Of a stretch of 64,000 bases of DNA, positions 16,929-24,426 are shown piece after piece (within the stretch, counting starts at the first letter, position 1; the number at the start of each line of letters is the position of its first letter). The notes beneath the pieces are model-generated. The model ran no database searches. It was not told the origin of the DNA and saw nothing but the letters and a program-made list of their open reading frames with translations. Location of the stretch: NCBI RefSeq assembly GCF_022747945.1, contig NZ_JALDST010000001.1, positions 3,286,001-3,350,000 on the forward strand. The letters run 5' to 3'. This DNA comes from Micromonospora sp. R77. Its GTDB lineage: Bacteria > Actinomycetota > Actinomycetes > Mycobacteriales > Micromonosporaceae. Both the position numbers and the translations under genes were made by a program.

Positions 16929-17591
16929 ATGCGGACGCGTGCGGTGACGATCCCGGTGGTGCCGGACGGCCTGCCGGCGGACCTGTTCATCCCGGACCGG
17001 CCGGTGGGGGTGGTGCTCTTCGCCCACGGCAGCGGCAGTTCCCGGCACAGCCCGCGCAACGTGGCCGTGGCCCACGCGCTCAACGAGCGGTCGCTGGCCA
17101 CCGTGCTGGTCGACCTGCTCACCCCGGCGGAGGACGCGGTGGACGCGCGGACCGCCGAGCTGCGCTTCGACATCGGGATGCTGGCCGGGCGGCTCGCTGC
17201 GACCGTCGACTGGATGGCCGGCGACGAGGACCTCGGCCCGCTGCCGGTCGGCCTCTTCGGCGCCAGCACCGGTGCCGCCGCCGCCCTGGTCGCCGCCGCC
17301 GCCCGCCCCGACCGGGTCCGCGCGGTGGTCTCCCGGGGCGGCCGGCCCGACCTGGCCGGTCGCGCCCTCACCGAGGTACGTGCACCGACGCTGCTGCTGG
17401 TCGGTGGCCTCGACGAGGAGGTGATCGTGCTCAACGAGCAGGCGCGGGCCGAGCTGGGCGAGATCGCCGAGCTGCGGATCGTCCCCGGTGCCACCCACCT
17501 CTTCGAGGAACCCGGCACCCTGGACCAGGTCGCCGCCCACGCCGCCACCTGGTTCGCCACCCACCTCCCCGTCCCCGCTCTCCGACGGTGA
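16929..17591 (+). CDS. Alpha/beta hydrolase, dienelactone hydrolase-like
   Basis: This is a 220-residue serine hydrolase with an alpha/beta fold. VVLFAHGSGSSRHSPRN carries the oxyanion region, GLFGASTGAAAA the nucleophile Ser113, LLLVGGLDEEVI the acid, and IVPGATHLFEEPG the catalytic His. Its length and spacing match the dienelactone hydrolase-like or poly-aromatic phosphoribosyltransferase-linked group. The substrate is unknown. In actinobacteria this type of hydrolase is often annotated in stress-related gene sets, but no such partner is adjacent here. Its stop codon lies inside the long palindrome at 17588-17646. Confidence 0.88.
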   Translation: MRTRAVTIPVVPDGLPADLFIPDRPVGVVLFAHGSGSSRHSPRNVAVAHALNERSLATVLVDLLTPAEDAVDARTAELRFDIGMLAGRLAATVDWMAGDEDLGPLPVGLFGASTGAAAALVAAAARPDRVRAVVSRGGRPDLAGRALTEVRAPTLLLVGGLDEEVIVLNEQARAELGEIAELRIVPGATHLFEEPGTLDQVAAHAATWFATHLPVPALRR

Positions 17592-17646
17592 TCATGAGGT
17601 TGGCGGCGGTGGAGGAGATCCACTTCGCCGCCAACCTCATGATCAC
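17588..17646. repeat. 59-bp palindromic intergenic repeat carrying both stop codons
   Basis: Perfect 21-bp arms (17588-17608 and 17626-17646, beginning GTGATCATGAGGTTGG) enclose a 17-nt loop that itself contains GTGGA/TCCAC. The TGA stops of the convergent hydrolase (17589-17591) and AI-2E gene (17643-17645) lie symmetrically in the two arms. It must also act as a bidirectional terminator. Confidence 0.85.
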
Positions 17647-18767
17647 GCGGTGGGGACGAGGCCGTCGCGGTCGCGGTGGCGTTGGACGGTGTCGATGATC
17701 CGCCAGGTGACGGCGGCGATCGGGACCGAGACGAAGGCACCGGCGATGCCGGCGACCAGGGTGCCGGCGGTGACCACGACCAGGATGACGGCCGGGTGGA
17801 GCTGCACCTGACGCTTCATGATCAGGGGTTCCAGCAGGTTGCCCTCGATCTGCTGGACGGCGATCACCGCGCCCAGCGTCAGCAGTGCCGTGGTGGGGCC
17901 GTTCGCGGCGAGTGCCACCAGCACCGCGACCGCCCCGGCCACCGTGGCGCCGATGATCGGCACGAACCCGCCGAGGAAGGTGATCAGTGCCAGCGGGAGG
18001 GCCAGCGGCACCCCGAGCAGCACCAGCGCCAGACCGATCCCCAGCGCGTCGATCGCCGCGATGATCATTGTGCCCCGGCTGTACGACCCCAGCGTCCGCC
18101 AGCCCACCCGGCCGGCCTCGGCGGCGACCGCGCGGTTCGGCCCGGTGGCCCGGCCCAGCACCCAGTGCCACATCGACCGGCCGTCCTTGAGCAGGAAGAA
18201 GAGCAGCACCAGCGCGAGCAGCACCGAACCGACCACCTCGGCGGCGGTACGGGCCCCGCCGACCGGGTCGGGCGCGGTGCCGGTCAGGCCGTCGCGGGTC
18301 TGCTGGACCAGCCGGTCCAGTTGGGCGTCCGTCACCGGCAGGGTGGAGGTGACGAAGTCCCGGCTGCGCGCCAGCCCCTCGTCGAGTTGCTGGGTCAGCT
18401 CGCCGAACTGGCTCGCGGTCAGATTCCACACCAGAACGCCCACGCCGACCAGCACCCCGAGCAGCAGCAGGATGGTGAGTAGAGCGGCCGGCGCGGCCGG
18501 CACCCGCAGCCGGCGCAGCCGCAGCAGCACCGGATCGAGCAGGGCGGTGAGGAAGAGCGTGCCGGCCAGCGCGATGGCCAGCGGCGCGAGCAGCACCGCG
18601 ACCTTTCCCAGCAGCCACAGCCCGACGACCACGACCACCAGGCAGGCGCTCCAGGTCACCGCCGTCCGGACCAGCCAGGGCAGGCCCGCCCACGCCTGCC
18701 GGGGTCCGGCCGTCCGGGCCCGCTCCGTCGTCGCCTCGGGCGTCCGCCCGGTACCGTCCTCGCCCAC
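17643..18767 (-). CDS. AI-2E family transporter (PerM-like)
   Basis: This 374-residue polytopic membrane protein has paired N-terminal hydrophobic segments, a central soluble region (about 130-200) and a C-terminal helical bundle with FLGGFVPIIGATVAGAVAVLVAL and QQIEGNLLEPLIMKR, the family hallmark. Members include TqsA and sodium/proton antiporters, so the name AI-2E does not prove autoinducer export. GTG 18767 gives a polar 30-residue N-terminal tail. It stands alone and converges on the hydrolase gene. Confidence 0.9.
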   Translation of the reverse strand: MGEDGTGRTPEATTERARTAGPRQAWAGLPWLVRTAVTWSACLVVVVVGLWLLGKVAVLLAPLAIALAGTLFLTALLDPVLLRLRRLRVPAAPAALLTILLLLGVLVGVGVLVWNLTASQFGELTQQLDEGLARSRDFVTSTLPVTDAQLDRLVQQTRDGLTGTAPDPVGGARTAAEVVGSVLLALVLLFFLLKDGRSMWHWVLGRATGPNRAVAAEAGRVGWRTLGSYSRGTMIIAAIDALGIGLALVLLGVPLALPLALITFLGGFVPIIGATVAGAVAVLVALAANGPTTALLTLGAVIAVQQIEGNLLEPLIMKRQVQLHPAVILVVVTAGTLVAGIAGAFVSVPIAAVTWRIIDTVQRHRDRDGLVPTA

Positions 18768-18860
18768 GTCGACCTCCTCGATCGTGGCCGCTCGATACCC
18801 GTCCGGCCGTCGTTCGACACCCGCTCCGAACGTGCCGCACCGGGCCGGGATCCGACGGGC

Positions 18861-18885
18861 GTTTGTGCCACCGGGCTGGGGGAAG
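18861..18885 (+). promoter_or_regulatory. Sigma-B-type promoter candidate (GTTT-N15-GGGAAG)
   Basis: GTTT (18861-18864) and GGGAAG (18880-18885) with a 15-nt gap, 29 nt before ATG 18914. It is identical in form to the element before the small gene ending at 15835. Confidence 0.4.
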
Positions 18886-18913
18886 GCTGAAGAGCAACGA
18901 AGGGAGAAGCGAC

Positions 18914-19099
18914 ATGAGTGACTTCATGGACAAGGCCAAGGACTTCGCCGACCAGCACGACAAGCAGGTCGACCAGGGGCTGGGCAAGGCCGGCGACATG
19001 GCCGACCAGCGCACCGGCGGCAAGTACGACGAGCAGATCGACAAGGGCGTCGACATGGCGCAGCAGCGGACCGGTCAGGGCGACACCGACCCCCGCTGA
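18914..19099 (+). CDS. MT0933-type antitoxin-like small protein
   Basis: This encodes 61 residues, MSDFMDKAKDFADQHDKQVDQGL onward, with the alternating Asp/Lys amphipathic helices and repeated GKAGDMADQRTGGKYDEQIDKG-type units of the Rv0909/MT0933 antitoxin-like family. Stand-alone copies without a toxin are frequent and may be small stress proteins resembling CsbD. ATG 18914 is preceded by AGGGAGAAG. No toxin gene is adjacent. Confidence 0.8.
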   Translation: MSDFMDKAKDFADQHDKQVDQGLGKAGDMADQRTGGKYDEQIDKGVDMAQQRTGQGDTDPR

Positions 19100-19107
19100 C
19101 GTCACCG

Positions 19108-19142
19108 CGCTCCCGGGTCACCTGACGGGTGGCCCGGGAGCG
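19108..19142 (+). terminator. Terminator hairpin
   Basis: CGCTCCCGGG and CCCGGGAGCG form the base of a near-perfect stem with a short loop, 9 nt after the antitoxin-like gene. No T run follows. Confidence 0.65.
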
Positions 19143-19284
19143 GCGTGTCCGGGCCGCCCGGGACACCCCTGGTCCCCATCGACCGTTCTCGCTACCATCC
19201 GTACTCGGGGCATGACTCGCTGTCGAGTCGTGCGGAACCGACCCGCACCGCGCGGCGGTGCCGTGGACGAGAGCGAGCCAGCCG

Positions 19285-20493
19285 GTGACCGAGACTTCCC
19301 AGGCGACCATCCCGCAGCGCTACCCGTTCAGCACCCCGGACCGGCTGGAGCTGGATCCGCGTTACGCGTTGCTGCGCCGCGAGCAGCCCCTCACCCGCGT
19401 CCAACTGCCCTACGGCGAACCGGCCTGGCTGGCCACCCGGCACGCCGACGTCCGTATGGTGCTCGGCGACCCCCGGTTCAGCCGGGCCGCGTCGGTGGGC
19501 CGGGACGAGCCGCGCAACACGCCCCGGCAGCAGGAGACCGGCATCCTGGCGATGGACCCGCCGGACCACACCCGGCTGCGCCGGCTGGTGGCCAAGGCGT
19601 TCACCGCCCGCCGGGTCGACGAGCTGCGCCCGCGGACCCGGGCGGTGGCCGACGAGCTGGTCGACGGCCTGCTCGCCGCCGGCCCCCCGGCCGACCTGGT
19701 CGCACACCTGGCCACCCCGCTGCCCATCCGGGTGATCTGCGACCTGCTCGGCGTGCCGGTCTCCGATCAGGACAGGTTCCACACCTGGTCCGAGGCGATC
19801 GTCTCGACCACCTCGCTGGCGCCCGAGCTGGCCCAGCAGTACGTCGACAACCTGCTGGCGTACATGGCGGGGTTGATCGCGCGGCGGCGGGAGGAGCCGG
19901 CCGACGACCTGCTCACCGCGATGGTCCGGGCCCGCGACGAGAACGCCGACCGGCTCACCGAGGAGGAGGTGGTCACCCTCGCCGCCGGGTTGCTCGCCGC
20001 CGGCCACGAGACCACCGTCACCCAGATCCCCAACATGGTGTACGTCCTGCTCACCACGCCCGGCGCCTGGGAGCGGCTGCGCGCCGAGCCGGAGCTGGTG
20101 CCCACCGCCGTCGAGGAGCTGATGCGGTTCATCCCGCTCGGCTCGTCCGCCGCCTTCCCCCGGTACGCCCTGGAGGACGTCGAGCTGGGTGGGGTGCTGG
20201 TCCGCGCCGGTGAGCCGGTGGTGGTCTCCATCGCGTCGGCCAACCGGGACGAGGCCGTCTTTCCCGACGCCGACCGGCTCGAACTGGGCCGGGAGGTCAA
20301 CCCGCACGTCGGTTTCGGGCACGGGGTGCACCACTGCGTGGGTGCCCAACTGGCCCGGATGGAGCTGCGGGTGGTCCTGGAGACCCTGCTCGCCCGGACG
20401 CCGAGCCTGCACCTGGCCGTACCCGAATCGGAGCTGACCTGGAAGAGCGGCCTGCTGGTACGGGGCCTGGTCGCCCTGCCGGTGGGGTGGTGA
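19285..20493 (+). CDS. Cytochrome P450
   Basis: This is a 402-residue bacterial class I P450. It has the I-helix oxygen-binding motif AAGHETTV, the K-helix EELMR, and the heme loop GFGHGVHHCVGAQLAR with the thiolate Cys351. AMDPPDHTRLRRLV is the conserved C-helix region. It presumably hydroxylates a small hydrophobic substrate with electrons from the ferredoxin that follows. GTG 19285 (MTETSQATIPQRYPF) is preferred; an in-frame GTG at 19258 is possible. No biosynthetic cluster surrounds it. Confidence 0.94.
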   Translation: MTETSQATIPQRYPFSTPDRLELDPRYALLRREQPLTRVQLPYGEPAWLATRHADVRMVLGDPRFSRAASVGRDEPRNTPRQQETGILAMDPPDHTRLRRLVAKAFTARRVDELRPRTRAVADELVDGLLAAGPPADLVAHLATPLPIRVICDLLGVPVSDQDRFHTWSEAIVSTTSLAPELAQQYVDNLLAYMAGLIARRREEPADDLLTAMVRARDENADRLTEEEVVTLAAGLLAAGHETTVTQIPNMVYVLLTTPGAWERLRAEPELVPTAVEELMRFIPLGSSAAFPRYALEDVELGGVLVRAGEPVVVSIASANRDEAVFPDADRLELGREVNPHVGFGHGVHHCVGAQLARMELRVVLETLLARTPSLHLAVPESELTWKSGLLVRGLVALPVGW

Positions 20494-20732
20494 GCGCGGT
20501 GGACCCGACGGACACCCGGTGGCGGCTGCACGTGGACCCGACCCGGTGCATCGGGTCGGGGATCTGCGCGGGCGTCGCGCCGAAGCACTTCGTCCTGGTG
20601 GACGGGTTGTCGCGGCCGGTCGAGGAGCAGGTCACGCCGGCCGACGCGGTGCTCGACGCCGCCGACTCCTGCCCGATGGAGGCGATCGTGGTGTCCGACG
20701 TGGAGGGGCTGCGGATCGCGCCGGAGGGGTGA
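20490..20732 (+). CDS. Ferredoxin (3Fe-4S type) of the P450 system
   Basis: This encodes 80 residues. The cysteine pattern is CIGSGICAG followed later by DSCPMEAI, the three-Cys arrangement of [3Fe-4S] ferredoxins that serve actinobacterial P450s; the second Cys of a 4Fe-4S motif is replaced. GTG 20490 overlaps the P450 stop (GTGA), so the two proteins are produced together. It would pass single electrons from an unlinked ferredoxin reductase to the P450. Confidence 0.93.
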   Translation: MSAVDPTDTRWRLHVDPTRCIGSGICAGVAPKHFVLVDGLSRPVEEQVTPADAVLDAADSCPMEAIVVSDVEGLRIAPEG

Positions 20733-20735
20733 GGG

Positions 20736-21641
20736 TCACCAGCCCGGGTAGCGGACCCCGTTGACGTTCACCCGCAGCGAGTACAGCGAGCTGGAGGCGC
20801 AGAGATAGAGGTGGTTGCGCTTCGGGCCGCCGAAGGTGAAGTTGGCGACCACCTCGGGCACGTGCAGCTTGCCCAGAAGGGTGCCGTCCGGGTCGAAGCA
20901 GTGCAGCCCGTCGTGCGCGGCCACCCAGACCCGGCCCGCGTCGTCCAGCCGTACGCCGTCGAAGGAGCCGGCGTCGCAGGTGGCGAAGACCTCGCCGCCG
21001 CGCAGGGTGCCGGTCTCGGTGACCGCGAACCGGCGCAGGTGCCGGGCCCGGGTGTCCACCACGTAGAGCTGCGACTCGTCGGCGCTGAAGGCGAGCCCGT
21101 TGGGCTGGGCGAAGTCGTCGGCGACCCGGCGCACCTCCCCGTCGTGCGGGTCGACGCGGTAGACGTGGTTGCCGCCGATCTCGCTCTCGGCCCGGTGCCC
21201 CTCGTAGTCGCTGTCGATGCCGTAGCTGGGATCGGTGAACCAGATCGACCCGTCGGAGTGTTCGACCACGTCGTTCGGGCTGTTGAGCCGGCGGCCCCGC
21301 CAGCGCTCGGCCAGCACCGTGTCGGTGCCGTCCGGCTCGGTGCGGGTGACCCGGCGGTTGCCCTGCTCGCAGCTGACCAGCCGGCCCCGCCGGTCGACCG
21401 TGTGCCCGTTGGCGTGTCCGGCCGGCTGGCGGAGGACACCGACCGCCCCGGTCGTCTCGTCCCAGCGCAGCAGCCGGTCGTTGGGGATGTCGCTGAACAC
21501 GAGGTAGCGGCCGGCGCCGAACCAGGCGGGGCCCTCTAGCCAGCGGCCACCCGTCCAGAGGCAGTCGGTCCACTCGTCGCCGTTGACCCGACGGAACCGT
21601 TCGTCGCGTACCTCGAACCGCGTCCTGAACCGGTCGACCAT
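20736..21641 (-). CDS. SMP-30/gluconolactonase/LRE family protein
   Basis: This encodes 301 residues of a six-bladed beta-propeller. The metal and active-site blocks WLEGPAWFGAGRYLVFSDI, LNSPNDVVEHSDGSIWFTDP, QPNGLAFSADESQLYVVDT and FDGVRLDDAGRVWVA are present. Relatives hydrolyse sugar lactones such as gluconolactone using Ca or Zn. ATG 21641 was chosen over GTG 21653 because GGAGG lies 5 nt before it. It is divergent from an AsnC-type regulator that may control it through the palindrome at 21659-21698. Confidence 0.92.
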   Translation of the reverse strand: MVDRFRTRFEVRDERFRRVNGDEWTDCLWTGGRWLEGPAWFGAGRYLVFSDIPNDRLLRWDETTGAVGVLRQPAGHANGHTVDRRGRLVSCEQGNRRVTRTEPDGTDTVLAERWRGRRLNSPNDVVEHSDGSIWFTDPSYGIDSDYEGHRAESEIGGNHVYRVDPHDGEVRRVADDFAQPNGLAFSADESQLYVVDTRARHLRRFAVTETGTLRGGEVFATCDAGSFDGVRLDDAGRVWVAAHDGLHCFDPDGTLLGKLHVPEVVANFTFGGPKRNHLYLCASSSLYSLRVNVNGVRYPGW

Positions 21642-21658
21642 GCTCGCCTCCACCAGTG

Positions 21659-21698
21659 ATTCATGTTCGGCTTCAAGGTAACATCACCGAACGAGAAT
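21659..21698. promoter_or_regulatory. Divergent operator candidate (AsnC/SMP-30)
   Basis: ATTCATGTTCGG (21659-21670) and CCGAACGAGAAT (21687-21698) are inverted arms matching at 10 of 12 positions with a 16-nt spacer. It lies between the SMP-30 and AsnC genes, where an Lrp/AsnC protein usually binds. Confidence 0.5.
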
Positions 21699-21742
21699 CG
21701 GTGTGACGGGTTTCGGGCGAACACAACACGGGAGGTTGGTGC

Positions 21743-22198
21743 GTGGACGAGACGGACCGGGGGCTGCTGGCGGCCCTGCAACGGGACGCCACCCAGTCGT
21801 ACGCGGCGCTGGCCGCAGCCGTCGGGCTCTCCACCGGGGCGGCGCACGAGCGGGTCCGGAAGCTGCGCGAGCAGGGGGTGATCCGGCGGACCACGGTGGA
21901 CGTGGACCCGGCCGCCGTCGGCCGGGGAGTGCTGGCGTTCGTGCTGGTGGAGGCGAACGCCTGGATGGGCGACGGACCCACCCGCGAGGCGTTGGCGGCG
22001 CTGCCCGAGGTGGAGGAGGCACACGTGATCGCCGGCCCCGCCTCGCTCCTGGTGAAGATCCGCGTCGGTACGCCGGAGCAGCTCCAGGCCGCGCTGCGTC
22101 GGCTGTTCACCGTGCAGGGAGTCACCGGCACGCAGACCGTGGTGGTGCTGGAGACCTTCTTCGAGCGGCCGCTCGACCCGCACCCGCCGACCCCCTGA
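21743..22198 (+). CDS. Lrp/AsnC-family transcriptional regulator
   Basis: This encodes 151 residues: an N-terminal HTH (MDETDRGLLAALQRDATQSYAALAAAVGLSTGAAHERVRKL, read in adjoining blocks) and a C-terminal RAM ligand-binding domain (about 65-145) with EVEEAHVIAGPASLLVKI. Such proteins sense amino acids or related metabolites. GTG 21743 is preceded by GGGAGG. The divergent SMP-30 gene is the likely target, along with autoregulation; the effector is unknown. Confidence 0.93.
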   Translation: MDETDRGLLAALQRDATQSYAALAAAVGLSTGAAHERVRKLREQGVIRRTTVDVDPAAVGRGVLAFVLVEANAWMGDGPTREALAALPEVEEAHVIAGPASLLVKIRVGTPEQLQAALRRLFTVQGVTGTQTVVVLETFFERPLDPHPPTP

Positions 22199-22205
22199 TC
22201 CGACA

Positions 22206-22236
22206 CCGGCCACGCCCCGGGTGGGGGCGTGGCCGG
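22206..22236. terminator. Bidirectional terminator hairpin
   Basis: CCGGCCACGCCCC and GGGGCGTGGCCGG are perfect 13-bp arms with a 5-nt loop, between the convergent AsnC and hemerythrin genes. Confidence 0.8.
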
Positions 22237-22251
22237 CGACGGTCGTACGGG

Positions 22252-22851
22252 TCAGGACTGCTTGGCGCGCAGCTCCTCCATCGAGGTGGGTCGGCCGCTG
22301 AGGGCGTCCCGCATCCGGTCCACCAGGCCGGTGCCGGGGGCGAGCAGCTTGTTCGCCGGCGGGTGGTCCGGGGCAGCCGGGTGCGGCCGGGTCGGGGCGG
22401 CCTTCTTGGCCTTCTCCACCTTGCCGGCCAGCTCCACCAGCTCCTCGGCGGCGACCGCCGCGCGCAGCCGGGGGAAGAGGTCGTTCTCCTCGTCCTTGAC
22501 GTGGTGGCGGATGGTGGCGGTCAGCTGGCTGAGCAGCTCGTCGAAGCGGGGCTCGGAGGGGTCCAGCGACTCCAGCTCCTTCATGGTCCGCTCGGCGTCG
22601 GCGTGCTCGGTGAGCTCGTGGTCGGCGATCCGGTCGCCGTCCGGCAGCGCCTTGCGGGCGGCCGGATAGACGTACGCCTCCTCGGCGACCGAGTGGCGGA
22701 CCAGCTCGGCGATCACCACGTCGGCGAGCTGCCGGCGGTGCTCGGGGGTGCCCTGCCGGCTCTCCAGCTCGACGAAGATCGCCTCGACCTCTCGGTGGTC
22801 GGCCATCAGGACGTCGACGACGTCCTGACCCGTGGTCTGCGTGTGGCTCAT
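22252..22851 (-). CDS. Hemerythrin HHE-domain protein
   Basis: This encodes 199 residues. The di-iron four-helix bundle occupies about residues 10-145, with metal ligands in ADHREVEAIF, VRHSVAEEAYVYP, DHELTEH and RHHVKDEENDLFP. A Lys/Ala/Pro-rich tail follows. HHE proteins bind oxygen, nitric oxide or peroxide and take part in stress responses. ATG 22851 has AGGGGAA upstream and a sigma-B-type promoter candidate 45 nt away (22896-22920). It stands alone. Confidence 0.92.
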   Translation of the reverse strand: MSHTQTTGQDVVDVLMADHREVEAIFVELESRQGTPEHRRQLADVVIAELVRHSVAEEAYVYPAARKALPDGDRIADHELTEHADAERTMKELESLDPSEPRFDELLSQLTATIRHHVKDEENDLFPRLRAAVAAEELVELAGKVEKAKKAAPTRPHPAAPDHPPANKLLAPGTGLVDRMRDALSGRPTSMEELRAKQS

Positions 22852-22895
22852 GGGTTCCCCTTTACCGGTGCGGTCGGATCGGCTCATCGAAGGCA

Positions 22896-22920
22896 CTACC
22901 CCGCAGTCGGTGGGTGAACC
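22896..22920 (-). promoter_or_regulatory. Sigma-B-type promoter candidate (GGTT-N15-GGGTAG)
   Basis: On the minus strand GGTT (22920-22917) and GGGTAG (22901-22896) are 15 nt apart, close to the Streptomyces sigma-B consensus GNNT-N14-16-GGGTAC/T. It lies 45 nt upstream of the hemerythrin gene. Confidence 0.5.
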
Positions 22921-22930
22921 ACGCGGACCG

Positions 22931-22959
22931 TTGTCGCTGCCGGCCCGGTGTCGTACGCT
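22931..22959 (+). promoter_or_regulatory. Promoter of the first S51 peptidase gene
   Basis: TTGTCG (22931-22936) and TACGCT (22954-22959) are separated by 17 bp, a good housekeeping-sigma promoter, about 40 nt before ATG 23000. Confidence 0.55.
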
Positions 22960-22999
22960 CTCCCCGGCCCGCCCTCACGGTCTCCAGTGAGGAGCAGTC

Positions 23000-24259
23000 A
23001 TGCCCTTGAACCGCCTGCTGACCCTCGGGGTCGGCGCCTGCACGGCGGTCGCGCTGAGCGTGCCGATCGCCGCCGCGCCGGCCTCGGCCACCCCCTCCCA
23101 CCACCGCACCGGCGGCAGCCTGGTGCTGGTCGGCGGCGCCCTCGCCGACGACAACGCCGAGGTCTACGACGACATCGTCCGGCTCGCCGGTGGACGCGGA
23201 AAGGCCCGGATCGGCATCGTCACCGCCGGTGCCCCGGTCCCCGCCGAGGACCCGGACGCCGACACCCCGGACTGCAACAACAGCGTCTGCAACGGCGACT
23301 ACTACGCGAAGCTGTTCCGCTCCTACGGGGTGGCGGACGCGCAGTGGATCCCGATCGACCTGGACCACCCCGGTGCCGCCGAGGACCCGAAGGTCGTCGC
23401 GCAGATCAACTCGATGAGCGGGTTCTTCTTCGGCGGCGGCGACCAGTACCGGTACGTCACCACGATGACCCGGGGCACGGCCCAGCGGGACTCGGCGGCG
23501 CTGGCCGCGGTGCGGCGGAAGCTGCGCGGCGGCGCGGTCGTCGCGGGCACCAGCGCGGGCGCGCAGATCATGGCCGGCCGGGACATGATCACCGGTGGTT
23601 CCACCGAGCCGGGCCTGCGGGACGGCGCGAAGCCGGGCTACTTCGACGACGCGGACGTGCTCGGCTACCTGCCCAAGGGTGGCTTCGGCTTCTTCACCGC
23701 CGGTCTGCTGGACACCCACTTCTCCCGGCGGGGCCGGGAGGCCCGGTCGATCCGGCTCGCCTCGGACACCCACCACCCGCGCGTCTTCGGCCTGGACGAG
23801 AACACCGCGCTGGAGGTGACCGGGGTCGGCGGTCGCAGCGAGTCGCTGCGGGTGCTCGGCCAGCGCGGGGTCAGCGTGCTCGACCTGCGTCGGGCCCGGG
23901 TGACCGACACCGGCGGCGTCTGGGGCATCGAGGGCGTGCGGTGGAGCCGGCTCACCGCCGGGGACGCCTACCGGGCCAACGGGTGGCGGGTGGTCGTCGC
24001 CGCCGGCAAGGCGCCGGTGACCGCGGTGGACGGTCCGTGCACGGTGCCCGCGTCGGACGACGTCTTCTACGACTACGCGTTGGTCGGCCTCGCCGAAGGG
24101 CTGGCCGGGCAGGCCGGCTGCGCGTCGGTCGGCGGCACGTCGTACGAGAAGGACCCGCAGTGGGCTGCCCGGCTGACCCGGGGGTACGGCTTCGCCGCGT
24201 ACCGGGCGGGGGAGTCGACCACGTTCACCGACGTGGTGATCGGCATCGCCAAGGCGTGA
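23000..24259 (+). CDS. Secreted cyanophycinase-like peptidase (family S51)
   Basis: This encodes 419 residues with a Sec signal peptide (about 1-33, cleavage after ASA). The mature domain carries GGSLVLVGGALADDN, FFFGGGDQYRYV and the nucleophile elbow VVAGTSAGAQIMA with Ser185, then LLDTHFSRRGREARSI. These are the marks of cyanophycinase, a serine exopeptidase that cleaves cyanophycin to beta-Asp-Arg dipeptides. The export signal means it acts outside the cell. ATG 23000 follows GTGAGGAGC. Whether the substrate is cyanophycin or another polymer is unproven. Confidence 0.9.
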   Translation: MPLNRLLTLGVGACTAVALSVPIAAAPASATPSHHRTGGSLVLVGGALADDNAEVYDDIVRLAGGRGKARIGIVTAGAPVPAEDPDADTPDCNNSVCNGDYYAKLFRSYGVADAQWIPIDLDHPGAAEDPKVVAQINSMSGFFFGGGDQYRYVTTMTRGTAQRDSAALAAVRRKLRGGAVVAGTSAGAQIMAGRDMITGGSTEPGLRDGAKPGYFDDADVLGYLPKGGFGFFTAGLLDTHFSRRGREARSIRLASDTHHPRVFGLDENTALEVTGVGGRSESLRVLGQRGVSVLDLRRARVTDTGGVWGIEGVRWSRLTAGDAYRANGWRVVVAAGKAPVTAVDGPCTVPASDDVFYDYALVGLAEGLAGQAGCASVGGTSYEKDPQWAARLTRGYGFAAYRAGESTTFTDVVIGIAKA

Positions 24260-24265
24260 CCGGAG

Positions 24266-24294
24266 GCCGGGCTCCCCGTGTCGGGGAGCCCGGC
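24266..24294 (+). terminator. Terminator after the first S51 gene
   Basis: GCCGGGCTCCCCG and CGGGGAGCCCGGC, perfect 13-bp arms with a 3-nt loop, begin 7 nt after the stop codon. Confidence 0.8.
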
Positions 24295-24347
24295 ACCCGG
24301 CGGTCGGTTGCCCGGGGCGACAGATGTCCGACCGCTGTCCGCCCCCG

Positions 24348-24365
24348 GTTAACCTCGCGGTCAAC
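24348..24365 (+). promoter_or_regulatory. Possible PHO-box-like repeat before alkaline phosphatase
   Basis: GTTAACC (24348-24354) and GTCAAC (24360-24365) resemble the GTTCACC repeats bound by PhoP in Streptomyces, but the repeat interval here is 12 rather than 11 nt. It lies about 60 nt before the phosphatase start. Confidence 0.25.
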
Positions 24366-24426
24366 GGCCGGGCCGCCGCCTCCTGTTGCCTGGTGTGCGA
24401 AGCGTCCCATCCACAGGAGGAAACGC

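Noticed and set aside
19214..19229. GACTCG-CTGT-CGAGTC hairpin upstream of the P450 gene as an operator
   Set aside because: Arms are only 6 bp and no adjacent regulator or second site supports it.
22948..24426. In-frame upstream extension of alkaline phosphatase through the first S51 gene
   Set aside because: The signal peptide and ribosome-binding site fix the start at 24427. The upstream part is an out-of-frame reading of the S51 gene.
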